A stretch of DNA of 64,000 bases, from the NCBI RefSeq assembly GCF_030817315.1, contig NZ_JAUSZF010000001.1, forward strand, positions 3,119,001 to 3,183,000, written 5' to 3'. Position numbers and translations under genes: made by a program. Numbering within the stretch: position 1 is the stretch's first letter; the number at the start of each line of letters is the position of its first letter. The notes below the pieces were generated by a model, which saw only the letters and a list, made by a program, of their open reading frames with translations, did no database searches and had not been told where the DNA came from. This document shows, in pieces, positions 1-8,747 of this stretch. Source of the DNA: Sphingomonas faeni (lineage in GTDB: Bacteria; Pseudomonadota; Alphaproteobacteria; Sphingomonadales; Sphingomonadaceae).

Positions 1-152
1 CCGTGCCAGCTTCCCTCCAGCCATGCGAGCGATTCGATGCTCGCGGCCGGCGGTGCGACTCCGGGGGCGGCGGACCGCGTCTCGTCCGGAACGGCGGCAA
101 GGGACGAGGCCGGCAAGGCGGCGAGCGCGAGGATCGGGATCCAGAAATGCAT
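1..152 (-). CDS. Exported protein, N-terminal fragment (DUF6265-like)
   Basis: This reading frame runs off the left edge, so only the first 50 codons are present. It starts at ATG 152 with a strong GGAGG ribosome site a few bases upstream. The N-terminus is a typical signal peptide: a short hydrophobic core (WIPILALAALPAS) ending near SLAA, so the product is probably exported to the periplasm. The last visible residues, LAWLEGSWHG, resemble the WLxGxW start of DUF6265-type beta-barrel domains of unknown function. The family guess rests on this short motif only. Confidence 0.5.
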   Translation of the reverse strand, partial: MHFWIPILALAALPASSLAAVPDETRSAAPGVAPPAASIESLAWLEGSWH

Positions 153-222
153 ATAGCCTCCACCGTTTCCGGCAGAGGCTACATGATTGGCGCCGCTTGG
201 CGAGTCGCTAGCGGTATGCGCG

Positions 223-408
223 TCAGTCGATCGCGTTCTTGATACCCTTGCCGGCGAGCAGGCCGAGCACGAGGAAGATCACGAACAGCGCGATCGCGAT
301 AAAGAACAGGATCTTGGCGATCCCGATGAACGCGCCGCCGATGCCGCCGAAGCCGAGCAGCGCGAGAACGGCGCCGATGACGAGAAAGGTGATTGCGAGC
401 TTCAGCAT
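223..408 (-). CDS. DUF1328 family small inner-membrane protein
   Basis: A 61-residue, almost entirely hydrophobic protein with two predicted membrane helices separated by a glycine-rich turn ([17 protein letters not shown]) and a short basic tail ([10 protein letters not shown]). This length and pattern match the DUF1328/YtjA family of small membrane proteins found widely in Proteobacteria; their function is not established. It lies between the cut-off exported protein and dps, all on the minus strand with separate spacing. Confidence 0.85.
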   Translation of the reverse strand: MLKLAITFLVIGAVLALLGFGGIGGAFIGIAKILFFIAIALFVIFLVLGLLAGKGIKNAID

Positions 409-477
409 GGCGGCCTCCAGTTTTCGGTAAGGTCTATCAACCGGCCCGGCGACCGCATTGTTCCTCGGCTGTAACGA

Positions 478-975
478 TCAGGCCTTGCGGCTGGCTTCGA
501 ACAGGAACCATGCGCGTTCTTCGGCATGGTCGGTCCATTCGTCGACGATGCCGCTGGTGGCGTTGTCCTTGGCGGCGTCGGCGGCGTCCTTGACGATGCG
601 GAACTGCTCGACGAGCTTCAGATTGTCCTCGCGCAGTTCGGCGAGCATCTCGGTCGGGCCGACGAACGCCATGTCGTTGTCGGCGATCGTCTGGTGCCGC
701 GAGATGTCGCCGATCGAGCGCAGCGTGGTATTGCCGGTTTTCCGCACGCGCTCGGCGATCGCGTCGGTCACGCCGATGATCTGAGCGGACTGGTCGTCGA
801 GCAGCAAATGGTAATCGCGGAAATGCGGCCCCGACATGTGCCAGTGGAAGTTCTTGGTCTTGAGATACAGCGCGTAGCAATCGGCGAGCGCGGCGTTCAG
901 CGCGTCGGCGACCGACTTGGTGCTGTTGCTCGGCAGGTCGGTGGGCGTGTCGAGGGCGGGGTTGATGTCGGCCAT
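478..975 (-). CDS. dps: Dps-family DNA-binding ferritin-like protein
   Basis: 165 residues, matching the usual 155-170 for Dps. Dps dodecamers oxidise Fe(II) with hydrogen peroxide and coat DNA during starvation or oxidative stress. The ferroxidase signature is visible: KTKNFHWHMSGPHF supplies the histidines of the subunit-interface site, followed by a DDQ segment, and a C-terminal helix ending HAEERAWFLFEA. I chose the ATG at 975 (MADINP) rather than the longer in-frame start at 1071 because the extra 32 residues do not resemble Dps. Confidence 0.92.
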   Translation of the reverse strand: MADINPALDTPTDLPSNSTKSVADALNAALADCYALYLKTKNFHWHMSGPHFRDYHLLLDDQSAQIIGVTDAIAERVRKTGNTTLRSIGDISRHQTIADNDMAFVGPTEMLAELREDNLKLVEQFRIVKDAADAAKDNATSGIVDEWTDHAEERAWFLFEASRKA

Positions 976-1147
976 GTCTAGCTCCGGTTGGAAAGTCGTT
1001 GCGTGAACGATCCGAACGCCGAATTGCTCCCCATCGCTAACCAATCTCCCGCTAGACCAATCGCAGGGCACGGAGCGCTAGGACGACGCCGACTATCAGG
1101 AACACAATGGCGATCGCGATGCGCAGCGGCCTGAGCGGTAGTTTCAG

Positions 1148-1402
1148 TCATGCAGCCTCGCCCATCAGTGCGGCGGGGACGATCGCGACCAGCGAGCCGA
1201 TTGTCGCGTCGATCGCGGCGATTCGGGCGGTCAGGTCGGCTTTCACCGCGATCATGTCGTCGATTCGTACTGCCTGGCCCACGATCCCGCTCCCTTTTAT
1301 CTGGCGGTAGAATGCGCTTATGGTCGTGAATAGCGGGTTAAATGATGCGTCTTGCCGCGTGTCGAAGGCGTAAAGCTTGACTTCGTCGCGCGCGTCCGCC
1401 AT
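1148..1402 (-). CDS. Hypothetical 84-residue protein
   Basis: Small soluble-looking protein (MADARDEVKLYAFDTRQDA at the N-terminus, then an alternating hydrophobic/charged stretch and an alanine-rich end). No domain is recognised. The frame does not end cleanly in function: directly after its TGA the same frame continues for 32 codons (1147 down to 1052) and encodes a single hydrophobic segment LRIAIAIVFLIVGVVLAL, so the true protein may once have been longer. Being real is moderately likely because no competing gene occupies the interval. Confidence 0.5.
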   Translation of the reverse strand: MADARDEVKLYAFDTRQDASFNPLFTTISAFYRQIKGSGIVGQAVRIDDMIAVKADLTARIAAIDATIGSLVAIVPAALMGEAA

Positions 1403-1472
1403 GCGCCGCCCCTGATGGAGCGGCGGCGTCAGTTCGCCGCTTTCGCATTTTCAAGCCATAGGAATTGGGCTC

Positions 1473-1640
1473 ATGGCCAAGCCGACCACCGTAAAGATCA
1501 AGCTGCTCAGCACCGCTGACACCGGCTTCTTCTACGTCACCAAGAAGAATCCCCGTACGAAGACGGAGAAGCTCTCCTTCTCGAAGTACGATCCCGTCGT
1601 GCGCAAGCATGTCGAGTTCAAGGAAGCCAAGATCAAGTAA
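1473..1640 (+). CDS. rpmG: 50S ribosomal protein L33
   Basis: 55 residues, the normal size of L33. It starts [20 protein letters not shown] and continues with the conserved [14 protein letters not shown] core and a lysine-rich end (KEAKIK). L33 is a small large-subunit protein near the E site. This is the cysteine-free form lacking the zinc ribbon, as usual in Alphaproteobacteria. A strong hairpin follows the stop codon, and divK lies beyond it on the other strand; rpmG-divK neighbourhood is common in sphingomonads. Confidence 0.97.
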   Translation: MAKPTTVKIKLLSTADTGFFYVTKKNPRTKTEKLSFSKYDPVVRKHVEFKEAKIK

Positions 1641-1683
1641 TCAGGTTGGCGGCTTAGGTCGCCGATTGATTGCGATGATCCGA

Positions 1684-1713
1684 AAAGCCGCGGATAGCGA
1701 TATCCGCGGCTTT
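1684..1713. terminator. Bidirectional rho-independent terminator, rpmG/divK
   Basis: Perfect 13-bp inverted repeat AAAGCCGCGGATA / TATCCGCGGCTTT around a GCGA loop. It lies between the convergent rpmG (+) and divK (-) genes, and the A-run on one side and T-run on the other let it act in both directions. Confidence 0.85.
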
Positions 1714-1739
1714 GGGCGTTCCCCCCGGATCGGGGAGGA

Positions 1740-2102
1740 TCAGACCAGCGCCCCCACCGCATCCATGAACCGCGCCAGGCTGATCGGCTTGGACACGTAT
1801 GAATCCGCGCCCGCGGCCCGGATCCGCTCCTCGTCCTCGCGCCCCGCATAGGCGGTCACGGCCATCACCGGGATCGCCTGCAAGTCCTCGTCGACCTTCA
1901 GTTCGAGGATGATCTCGTAGCCGGTGACGTGCGGCATCTGGATGTCCATGATGATCAGGTCGGGCGCGAATTCTCGAGCGCGTGCAACGGCTTCGCGGCC
2001 ATCGCGCACGGGTTCGACGGCGAACTGGTGCGCGCGCAACAGATCGCAGAATAGTTTGAGGTTGAGTTCGTTGTCCTCGACAACGAGCACCTTCTTTGCC
2101 AC
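1740..2102 (-). CDS. divK: Single-domain response regulator DivK
   Basis: 120 residues, a bare receiver domain without output domain. The acidic pocket (E9-D10), phosphoacceptor D53 in IIMDIQMP, T83 and K105 in SKP are all present. The length and the MAKKVLVVEDNELNLKLF start match DivK, the essential alphaproteobacterial cell-cycle regulator that is phosphorylated by PleC/DivJ-type kinases and controls polar development and CtrA activity through DivL. It converges with rpmG; PleD, its frequent neighbour in Caulobacter, is not in the window. Confidence 0.92.
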   Translation of the reverse strand: MAKKVLVVEDNELNLKLFCDLLRAHQFAVEPVRDGREAVARAREFAPDLIIMDIQMPHVTGYEIILELKVDEDLQAIPVMAVTAYAGREDEERIRAAGADSYVSKPISLARFMDAVGALV

Positions 2103-2138
2103 CGATCCACCTTATTCGGAAAGAAGGCACGATAGGCA

Positions 2139-2408
2139 ATGCGCGACCGCGATTCAAACGAAGACGCCGAAGCGCTCGCCCTGCGCGCTCTGGTATGGAC
2201 CCTGGTCGAGCCCGACCGGGCGATGCGGCTGTTGTCGGTGACTGGCCTGGAGCCGCACGACCTGCGCGCCAGGGCGAGCGATCCGACAGTGCTGTCCGCC
2301 GCGCTCGGGTTCCTCGAAAACCACGAGCCGGACCTGATCGCTTGCGCCGAATCGCTCGGCGTGAAGCCCGAGGCGCTGGTCCGCGCGCGGATGGAGCTGG
2401 AAGCATGA
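2139..2408 (+). CDS. DUF3572 family protein
   Basis: 89 residues, largely helical and acidic, with the family pattern ALALRALVWTLVEPDRAMRL, LSVTGLEPHDLRARA and FLENHEPDLIACAESLG. DUF3572 proteins are short alphaproteobacterial proteins of unknown function, very often next to divK, as here where the gene is divergent from divK with a 36-bp gap. Its stop codon overlaps the start of the next gene (ATGA), so the two are translationally coupled. Confidence 0.88.
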   Translation: MRDRDSNEDAEALALRALVWTLVEPDRAMRLLSVTGLEPHDLRARASDPTVLSAALGFLENHEPDLIACAESLGVKPEALVRARMELEA

Positions 2409-3031
2409 GGCCGCTGCTGATCAGCGATTGCGACGAGGTGCTGTTGCACATGGTCAAGCATTTCGGCGTGTGGCTCGACGAGCGTCACGACATCGATTTC
2501 GCGATCCAGCACGGCGATTTCTCGACCGCGATGACGCGACGCGACGGTAGTCCGCCGCCCTCGCGCGAGGATATGTGGGCGATGCTGGGCGAGTTCTTTC
2601 CCGGCGAGATGCACCGCCAGACGCTGGTGCCGCATGCGGTCGAGGCGCTGGAGCGGCTGGCGGAGGTGGCGGACATCGTCATCCTCACCAACCTCCAGGA
2701 CGAGTGCCGCCAGCCGCGGATCGAGCAGCTCGCCAAGTTCGGCATCGCGCACCGGGTGGAGTGCAACCAGGGCGGCAAGGGTACGCCGGTCTCGCGGCTG
2801 GTCGAGGAATATGGAAACCCGGTGACGGTGTTCGTCGACGATCTGGCGGTGCACCACGAGTCGGTCGCGAAGCACGCGCCGGGGGTGCACCGGTTGCACA
2901 TGGTGTCGGAGCCGACGCTGGCGGTGAACGTGCCGAAGGCGCCCGAGGCGCATGCGCGGATCGATGACTGGCGCGAGGCGGCGGACTGGATTTCCGCGCG
3001 GTTCGAGGCGGGGTTGCCGGCGGACGTTTGA
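2405..3031 (+). CDS. HAD-superfamily hydrolase
   Basis: 208 residues. The N-terminal SDCDEVLLH gives the DxD nucleophile motif (D8, D10) of haloacid dehalogenase phosphohydrolases, ILTNL gives motif II, and VFVDDLAVH gives the motif IV acidic pair. The substrate cannot be told. It starts in the ATGA overlap with the DUF3572 gene, so both are expressed from one mRNA. The protein is cytoplasmic, with no signal peptide or membrane segment. A large palindromic repeat follows the stop. Confidence 0.8.
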   Translation: MRPLLISDCDEVLLHMVKHFGVWLDERHDIDFAIQHGDFSTAMTRRDGSPPPSREDMWAMLGEFFPGEMHRQTLVPHAVEALERLAEVADIVILTNLQDECRQPRIEQLAKFGIAHRVECNQGGKGTPVSRLVEEYGNPVTVFVDDLAVHHESVAKHAPGVHRLHMVSEPTLAVNVPKAPEAHARIDDWREAADWISARFEAGLPADV

Positions 3032-3058
3032 GTCGGTCGGGTTGCCGTGGGCACAACG

Positions 3059-3175
3059 GTCCCCCCTCCCTGGAAGGGAGGGGTTGGGGGTGGGTTGGCC
3101 GGCTTTGGTCACCAGCGTTTGAATATGCGGAAGCCGACCCACCCCCGGCCCCTCCCTTTCAGGGAGGGGGGAAGG
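3059..3175. repeat. Palindromic intergenic repeat, family A, copy 1
   Basis: Two arms read CCCTCCCTGGAAGGGAGGGG-TTGGGGGTGGGTTGGCC and GACCCACCCCCGGCCCCTCC-CTTTCAGGGAGGGGG, separated by about 50 bases of variable sequence. The arms are nearly reverse complements, and each also contains its own small palindrome. The same unit occurs around 8408, 8637 and 30941, always in the same orientation and always between genes. It is a REP/BIME-like element that can fold in RNA or DNA. Confidence 0.85.
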
Positions 3176-3232
3176 AGCTGGTAGGGTGGTCGCACTTGAC
3201 CCGTCCCCTGCCGCTGTGGTGATACCTCTTCC

Positions 3233-3697
3233 ATGACCGATCGTATCGACCGCAAGCTCGAAGAGCTGGGCCTCACCCTTCCGCAGGCTGCCGCACCCGT
3301 GGCGTCCTATGTCCCGACCGTGCTGGCGAACGGCATGCTCCACATCTCGGGCCAGTTGCCGTTCAAGGACGGTCAGCTCGTCACCGGCCGGGTTGGAGAC
3401 GGCGTGTCGCTCGAAGACGCGCAGGAGGCGGCCAAGTTGTGCGCGCTGATGCTGGTCGCGCAGATGAAGGCGGCGCTCGGCACGCTCGGCCGCGTCGAGC
3501 GGATCGTGAAGCTCGGCGTGTTCGTCAATTCGACCGGTGATTTTACCGACCAGCCCAAGGTCGCGAACGGCGCATCGGACCTGATGGTCGCGCTGTTCGG
3601 CGATGCGGGCAAGCATGCGCGCTCGGCAGTCGGCGTACCGGTCCTCCCGCTGGGGGCTGCTGTAGAGATCGACGCGATCGTGCAGGTTTCCGCCTGA
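3233..3697 (+). CDS. RidA/YjgF family enamine/imine deaminase
   Basis: 154 residues. RidA proteins hydrolyse reactive enamine/imine intermediates made by PLP enzymes. The fold markers are visible: VLANGMLHISGQLPF near the N-terminus, the middle helix LEDAQEAAKLCALMLVAQ, and the C-terminal SAVGVPVLPLGAAVEIDAIVQ strand. The canonical R-V-P-L-P motif with substrate-binding Arg appears as GVPVLPLG, so this belongs to a divergent branch of the family (often annotated as RidA family without the exact E. coli site). It is a single gene between two hairpin elements. Confidence 0.88.
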   Translation: MTDRIDRKLEELGLTLPQAAAPVASYVPTVLANGMLHISGQLPFKDGQLVTGRVGDGVSLEDAQEAAKLCALMLVAQMKAALGTLGRVERIVKLGVFVNSTGDFTDQPKVANGASDLMVALFGDAGKHARSAVGVPVLPLGAAVEIDAIVQVSA

Positions 3698-3700
3698 TCT

Positions 3701-3726
3701 TGTTCTCCCGCGAACGCGGGAGAACA
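3701..3726. terminator. Strong 26-bp hairpin after the RidA gene
   Basis: Perfect 12-bp stem TGTTCTCCCGCG / CGCGGGAGAACA with only two bases (AA) between the arms, four bases after the RidA stop codon. There is no T-run, so it could be either a transcription end or a short intergenic REP unit of the type seen again near 39227. Confidence 0.5.
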
Positions 3727-3784
3727 GTGAAATTGCCAACGATAGCGTGACGCGGCCTTTGCTATCGGCGGCTCACCACCCCAA

Positions 3785-4943
3785 ATGTTGCGGATGAACG
3801 CCGTTACCGCTCGCATCGCCCAAGGCGTCTCCTCGATCGCGGCCGAGGATTGGGAGGCGTGTTCCGGCACCGCCAACCCGTTCGTCGGCCACGCCTTCCT
3901 GTCCGCGCTCGAAGCCTCGAAAAGCGTCGGTGGCCGGTCGGGCTGGCAAGCCCTACCCGTCGTGGTCGATGGTCCCGACGGCAAGCCGGCGGGAATCGCG
4001 CCCGGCCTATGCGAAGAGCCACAGCCAGGGCGAATACGTGTTCGACCAGGGTTGGGCGGACGCGTGGGAGAGGGCAGGGGGGCAATATTACCCGAAGCTC
4101 CAGATCGCCGCGCCGTTCAGCCCGGTGCCGGGGCCACGCCTGCTGCTCCGCGACCGCGAGCAGGCGCCTGCGCTGATCGCCGCGCTGGAGGCGGTGACCG
4201 ACCAGAGCGGGCTGTCCTCCGCGCATGCGACCTTCATCGACCCCGACGAGGTGGCGCTGTTCGAGGCGGCAGGATGGCTGATACGGCAGGGCACGCAGTT
4301 CCATTGGAAGAACGACGGCTATGCCAGCTTCGACGATTTCCTCGCGGTGCTCGCCAGCCGCAAGCGCAAGGCGATCCGCAAGGAGCGCGCCGCCGCGGTC
4401 GAGGGCCTGACGATCCGCCACCTTTGCGGCGCCGAGATCACGTCCGAGCATTGGGACGCGTTCTGGGTGTTCTACCAGGACACCGGCGCCCGCAAATGGG
4501 GCCAGCCCTACCTTACGCGCAGCTTCTTCGACCGGATCGGCGAGACAATGGGCGACCGCGTCCTGCTTATCTTCGCCGAGCGCGACGGCGTTCCGATCGC
4601 AGGCGCGCTCAACCTGATCGGCGACGAAACGCTCTACGGCCGTTATTGGGGGGCGACGGAGGAGGTGCCGTTCCTCCATTTCGAACTCTGCTATTACCAG
4701 GCGATCGACGCCGCCATCGCGCGCGGGCTGAAGACCGTCGAGGCGGGGGCGCAGGGCGAACACAAGCTCGCGCGGGGGTATGCGCCGGTCGCTACCTACT
4801 CGGCGCACTATATCCCCGACCCGAGCTTCCGCCGCGCGATCGCCGACTATCTCGTCCGCGAACGCGAAGCCGTCGCCGAGCAGCAGGAGTATCTCGGCGA
4901 GCTTACTCCGTTCCGGCGGGGCGAGCAGCAGCAGCCCGGTTGA
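3785..4943 (+). pseudogene. DUF482/GNAT-type N-acyltransferase (FemAB-like), frameshifted
   Basis: The first 72 codons (MNAVTARIAQGVSSI onward to GKPAGIAP) are in one frame. The rest (AYAKSHSQGEYVFDQGWADA to the C-terminus) is in the next frame. Removing one C from the CCC at 4001-4003 joins them into a 385-residue protein of normal length. The family (DUF482, peptidoglycan-bridge-like GNAT fold) has the diagnostic FDQGWADAWERAGG, YYPKLQ and FDRIGETMGDRVL segments. Function is unknown. Its 3' end overlaps the opposite-strand gene by 41 bp. A sequencing error is the simplest explanation, because the remainder is intact. Confidence 0.8.
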
Positions 4944-6492
4944 CGCGGTAGAGCAGGCTGGTGCCGTCGCGGCGGATCAGCGTCAGGTCGCGGACCAGCG
5001 CGGAATCGAACTTCGGCGGGTGGATCAGCCAGACGTAGTCGAACGCGTCGCGTGGGAATTTCTCCAGCGCCATCCCGATCGGCCGCCAGAACTGGCCACG
5101 GCACTTGATGTCGCTGACGATCTCGGATGGATCATGCGCAAAGCCCTTCGCCGCGGGATATTGCGTCGTCATCAACTGCGCGCCGGCCATCGACCACTGA
5201 TCGTTAGTGAAGGCCAGCCGCCGCTCCAGCAGAAGTGCCGGAACATGCTCGAGCCGCGAATAGGCCCAGTCGTCGCGACACCGTCGCCCGACGAACGATA
5301 CAACGCGTGACCGCTCGGGCACGGTATCGATCGCGGCGATCGCCTGATCGTAGCTGCGGTCGTACATCAGGTAACTGACGGTCGTCCCCGCTAGCCGTAC
5401 GCCGAAGAACGCAAAGCCCAGCACCGCGAGCACGGCGGCGCCGCGCAGCGACAGCCCATGTCGCGGCCGCAGCGCGATCACCGCGATCCCGAGCATGAAC
5501 GGCGCGAGCCGCATGTCGGCATAGGCCGAGCCGAACACGATCCGTGGCAGCAGGATATACACGATCGCGAGGAACAGCGCCGACAGGCTCAGGTTGCGCG
5601 AATATTCGATCGTCTGGTCGCGCACGCCGCGGAACAGGATCACGAACAACACGGTGACCGACGCGATGTCGAACGTCATCCAGCGATCGCGCAGGACCAT
5701 CGTGATCCAGTTCATCTTCCAGCGCCAGTTGAACCAGTCCTGCGTCTTGCCGCCAACATGATCGCCCGATCGCCAGACCACCATCATGACCATCGGCAGC
5801 GCGAGCGGCAGGCAGTTCAGCCCCGCCTGGATGCACGCCCGGAACCAGCCATGCGCCCAGCTCTTGGGATCGCTGTCGCGGCGGATGTCATGCTGGCGGA
5901 TCAGCTCGGCGGAGAAGGCCAGCACGCCCAGCACGCCCCAGCCGAACGTATGGCATAGCCACAACAGGCACGAGACGGGCACGAAGATCGCCGTGCGCAA
6001 CCGCAGCCGGTCGAGCCGCCCCATCCGCAGCCACAACGCGAACAGGTTGAGCGCGAGCGCCATGCCGAGCGCGAAATTCACGAACCCGAACTGGAACGGA
6101 TAGCTGTAGGCGAGCGGGAGTGCGAACAACGCGGTCGCGGGGATCCGCCCGTGCACCTCGCGGGCGATCCAGAGCAGCCCGGTCACCGTCAGTGCCGGGA
6201 TCGTCATAACGATCAGCTTCACCGCCAGCTGCAACCCGAAGATCGGCGCGAGCGGCTCGATCAGCAGGTCGATGCCGAGGTTGCCGATCATCTGCCAGCG
6301 GAAGTTATACCACTGGGAAAGCCAGGGATTGTCGGCAATCGCCAGCTGGACGCGGTACCGGCCCATATGCCCGGGCAGGTCGACCAGCGGCGGGATCTCC
6401 GGCCACAGCAGCGGTATGATCGACGCGATCGCGACGGCGGCAACGAATGCGCGCGTCTGCCACCAATGCAGCTTTTCCCCCTGAGTAATCAT
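4903..6492 (-). CDS. Multi-pass integral membrane protein, glycosyltransferase-C-like
   Basis: 529 residues with about 10-12 hydrophobic helices and a soluble C-terminal part containing a W/R/D-rich segment (VVSFVGRRCRDDWAYSRLEH). An early extracytoplasmic loop, PEIPPLVDLPGHMGRYRV, contains D/H residues in the position expected for GT-C polyprenyl-linked sugar transferases, but no exact family can be assigned. It starts at ATG 6492. Its last 41 bases overlap the end of the DUF482 gene on the other strand. Confidence 0.7.
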   Translation of the reverse strand: MITQGEKLHWWQTRAFVAAVAIASIIPLLWPEIPPLVDLPGHMGRYRVQLAIADNPWLSQWYNFRWQMIGNLGIDLLIEPLAPIFGLQLAVKLIVMTIPALTVTGLLWIAREVHGRIPATALFALPLAYSYPFQFGFVNFALGMALALNLFALWLRMGRLDRLRLRTAIFVPVSCLLWLCHTFGWGVLGVLAFSAELIRQHDIRRDSDPKSWAHGWFRACIQAGLNCLPLALPMVMMVVWRSGDHVGGKTQDWFNWRWKMNWITMVLRDRWMTFDIASVTVLFVILFRGVRDQTIEYSRNLSLSALFLAIVYILLPRIVFGSAYADMRLAPFMLGIAVIALRPRHGLSLRGAAVLAVLGFAFFGVRLAGTTVSYLMYDRSYDQAIAAIDTVPERSRVVSFVGRRCRDDWAYSRLEHVPALLLERRLAFTNDQWSMAGAQLMTTQYPAAKGFAHDPSEIVSDIKCRGQFWRPIGMALEKFPRDAFDYVWLIHPPKFDSALVRDLTLIRRDGTSLLYRVNRAAAARPAGTE

Positions 6493-6615
6493 ATCGTCGA
6501 ACCCTAGGGGCGGGTGGGCGCACTAGACAAGTGCGCGCACGACGAGTTGACGATCTTCCTGGTAAACTTCGTTATCGAAACGGTAGTTCGACAGGGCGAC
6601 GATTACTGGTAGAGC

Positions 6616-7860
6616 TTATTGATCACGCCGCCCCAGCAAGCGCAGGCGCAGCGCGTTCAGCTTGATAAAGCCGGCCGCGTCGCGCTGGTCGTAGGCGCCC
6701 TGATCGTCCTCGAACGTCACGACCTTCTCCGAATAGAGCGAGTTCGGCGACTTCCGGCCGACCACATAGACGCCGCCCTTGTAGAGCTTCAGGCGGACGG
6801 TGCCCGAGACCTTCTCCTGGCTGTGATCGATCGCCGCCTGCAGCATCTCGCGCTCCGGCGAGAACCAGAAGCCGTTGTAGATCAGCTCGGCATAACGCGG
6901 CGCCAGCTCGTCCTTCAGATGCGCGGCGCCGCGATCGAGCGTCAGCTGCTCGATGCCGCGGTGCGCGAGGTGATAGATCGTGCCGCCCGGCGTCTCGTAC
7001 ATGCCGCGGCTCTTCATGCCTACGAAGCGATTCTCGACCAGGTCGAGGCGGCCGATGCCGTGGCGGCGGCCATATTCGTTGAGGGTCGACAGCAGTGTGG
7101 CCGGGCTCATGCCCTCGCCGTTGATCGCGACGCCGTCGCCGCGCTCGAAATCGATCGTGATGTATTCAGGGGTATCGGGCGCGTCCTCGGGGTTTACCGT
7201 GCGCGAATAGACATAGTCGGGGACCTCGTCCCACGGGTTCTCGAGCACGAGGCCTTCGCTCGAGGTGTGCAGCATGTTGGCGTCGGTCGAGAACGGCGCC
7301 TGGCCGCGCTTGTCCTTGCTGACCGGGATCTGGTGCTGTTCGGCGAACTCGATCAGCTTGGTGCGGCTGGTGAGATCCCATTCGCGCCACGGTGCGATGA
7401 CCTTGATATCGGGCGACAGCGCGTAATAGCCGAGCTCGAAGCGGACCTGGTCGTTGCCTTTGCCGGTCGCACCGTGACTGACCGCGTCGGCACCGACCAT
7501 CTTGGCGATCTCGATCTGGCGCTTGGCGATCAGCGGCCGGGCGATCGACGTGCCGAGCAGGTACAGCCCCTCGTACAGCGCGTTCGAGCGCATCATCGGG
7601 AACACGTAGTCGCGGACGAACTCCTCGCGCAGGTCGTCGACGAAGATGTGCTCGGGCTTGACGCCCATCATCTCGGCCTTGGCACGCGCGGGCTCGAGCT
7701 CTTCGCCCTGGCCGAGATCGGCGGTGAAGGTGACGACCTCGCAGTTATACGTCTGCTGGAGCCATTTAAGGATCACGCTCGTGTCCAGGCCACCGGAATA
7801 GGCCAATACGACCCGATTGATGCCGGCGTCGCCGGCGGGACGATTGATCTGATCGGTCAC
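6616..7860 (-). CDS. argG: Argininosuccinate synthase
   Basis: 414 residues. It condenses citrulline and aspartate with ATP to argininosuccinate in arginine biosynthesis. The N-terminal ATP-pyrophosphatase loop [17 protein letters not shown] is intact, as are [34 protein letters not shown] and the C-terminal [12 protein letters not shown] region. I place the start at GTG 7860 (VTDQINRP), not at the longer in-frame ATG 7923, because a good AAGGA site lies just upstream of the GTG and the extra 21 residues are not part of the family. It is divergent from the EF-hand gene. Confidence 0.95.
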   Translation of the reverse strand: MTDQINRPAGDAGINRVVLAYSGGLDTSVILKWLQQTYNCEVVTFTADLGQGEELEPARAKAEMMGVKPEHIFVDDLREEFVRDYVFPMMRSNALYEGLYLLGTSIARPLIAKRQIEIAKMVGADAVSHGATGKGNDQVRFELGYYALSPDIKVIAPWREWDLTSRTKLIEFAEQHQIPVSKDKRGQAPFSTDANMLHTSSEGLVLENPWDEVPDYVYSRTVNPEDAPDTPEYITIDFERGDGVAINGEGMSPATLLSTLNEYGRRHGIGRLDLVENRFVGMKSRGMYETPGGTIYHLAHRGIEQLTLDRGAAHLKDELAPRYAELIYNGFWFSPEREMLQAAIDHSQEKVSGTVRLKLYKGGVYVVGRKSPNSLYSEKVVTFEDDQGAYDQRDAAGFIKLNALRLRLLGRRDQ

Positions 7861-8006
7861 GGCAGAATCCTTCGGGCAATATCCAATGCCCGCGCCCCTA
7901 TGCGCTAGGGGGCGTCCATGCAACCGGCGCCTGCAACTATGGCGTTAATGGCGCGTACAACCGAGCCGGTCTATTCGCGCCGCAAATCCTCTGGAGTTAC
8001 CGCACC

Positions 8007-8399
8007 GTGCTACGCCAAACGCTTACCGTTCTCGCCCTTGCCGGCCTTGCGACCCCGGCGCTCGCGCAGGAAACCCGCGCGTCCGCTTCGGCCAAGTTCA
8101 AGTCGGAGTTCGCCGCGTCGGATACGAACAAGGACGGCGTCCTAACGCGCGCCGAAGTGCAGGCACGGATCGGCAACATGAAGGTCCGCGGGCAGGGGCG
8201 CCCGGACCCGGTCCACGCCAAGCGCCTCGCGGACCTGTGGTTCACCAGCGCGGACAAGAACAAGGACGGCAAGGTCACGCAGGCCGAAGCGCAGGCGCTG
8301 CTCGCGGCGACGTTCGCAAAGTACGACGCGAACAAGGACGGCAAGATCGGCGGCGACGAGCGCGCTGCGGCGAAGGCGGACGTGCAGGGGCCGCGCTGA
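8007..8399 (+). CDS. Exported EF-hand calcium-binding protein
   Basis: 130 residues starting at GTG 8007. A cleavable signal peptide (LRQTLTVLALAGLATPALA, cut before QE) sends it to the periplasm. Three EF-hand-like calcium loops are visible: DTNKDGVLTRAE, DKNKDGKVTQAE and DANKDGKIGGDE, each with D at positions 1, 3, 5 and an acidic residue at 12. Proteins of this kind are abundant in sphingomonads; they probably buffer or sense calcium. The gene stands alone and is followed by two tandem palindromic repeats. Confidence 0.88.
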   Translation: MLRQTLTVLALAGLATPALAQETRASASAKFKSEFAASDTNKDGVLTRAEVQARIGNMKVRGQGRPDPVHAKRLADLWFTSADKNKDGKVTQAEAQALLAATFAKYDANKDGKIGGDERAAAKADVQGPR

Positions 8400-8403
8400 G
8401 GCT

Positions 8404-8747
8404 TGGCAGTTCTCCTCGCTGGAAGGGAGGGGTTTAGGTGGGTTGGCCTGTCTTGTTAGGGCCGCTGATCCCAAGCGGCCTACCCACCCCCGGCCCCTCC
8501 CTTTCAGGGAGGGGGGCAGGTTAGCCTTTGCGTAAGGGCTGCTCGTCTTTCGATCGTTTTGAGTATGAGTCGGTTTTGGCGAGCGTGCTGCGACGAGGGT
8601 GATTGGGCAGGACCTGCGTCGAGCCGCGACGGGGTTCCCCTCCCTGGAAGGGAGGGGTTAGGGGTGGGTTGGCCCGTTTTGCTCGCGTCGCTGATCCCAA
8701 GCAGCCGACCCGCCCCCAGCCCCTCCCTTTCAGGAAGGGGCGGCAGG
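8404..8747. repeat. Palindromic intergenic repeat, family A, two tandem copies
   Basis: This 340-bp gap between two convergent genes has no convincing gene. It holds two successive copies of the family A element (about 8408-8520 and 8637-8747), with arms GGAAGGGAGGGGTT...GGGTTGGCC and CCCACCCC...CCCTTTCAGG-AGGGG. The middles share the motif CGCTGATCCCAAGC. The ends of the second copy run up to the stop codon of the cfa-type gene. Confidence 0.85.

Noticed and set aside
1955..3739. 594-codon minus-strand frame covering DUF3572, HAD and part of the RidA gene
   Set aside because: It runs through a palindromic repeat and opposite three recognised genes; it is a GC-driven shadow.
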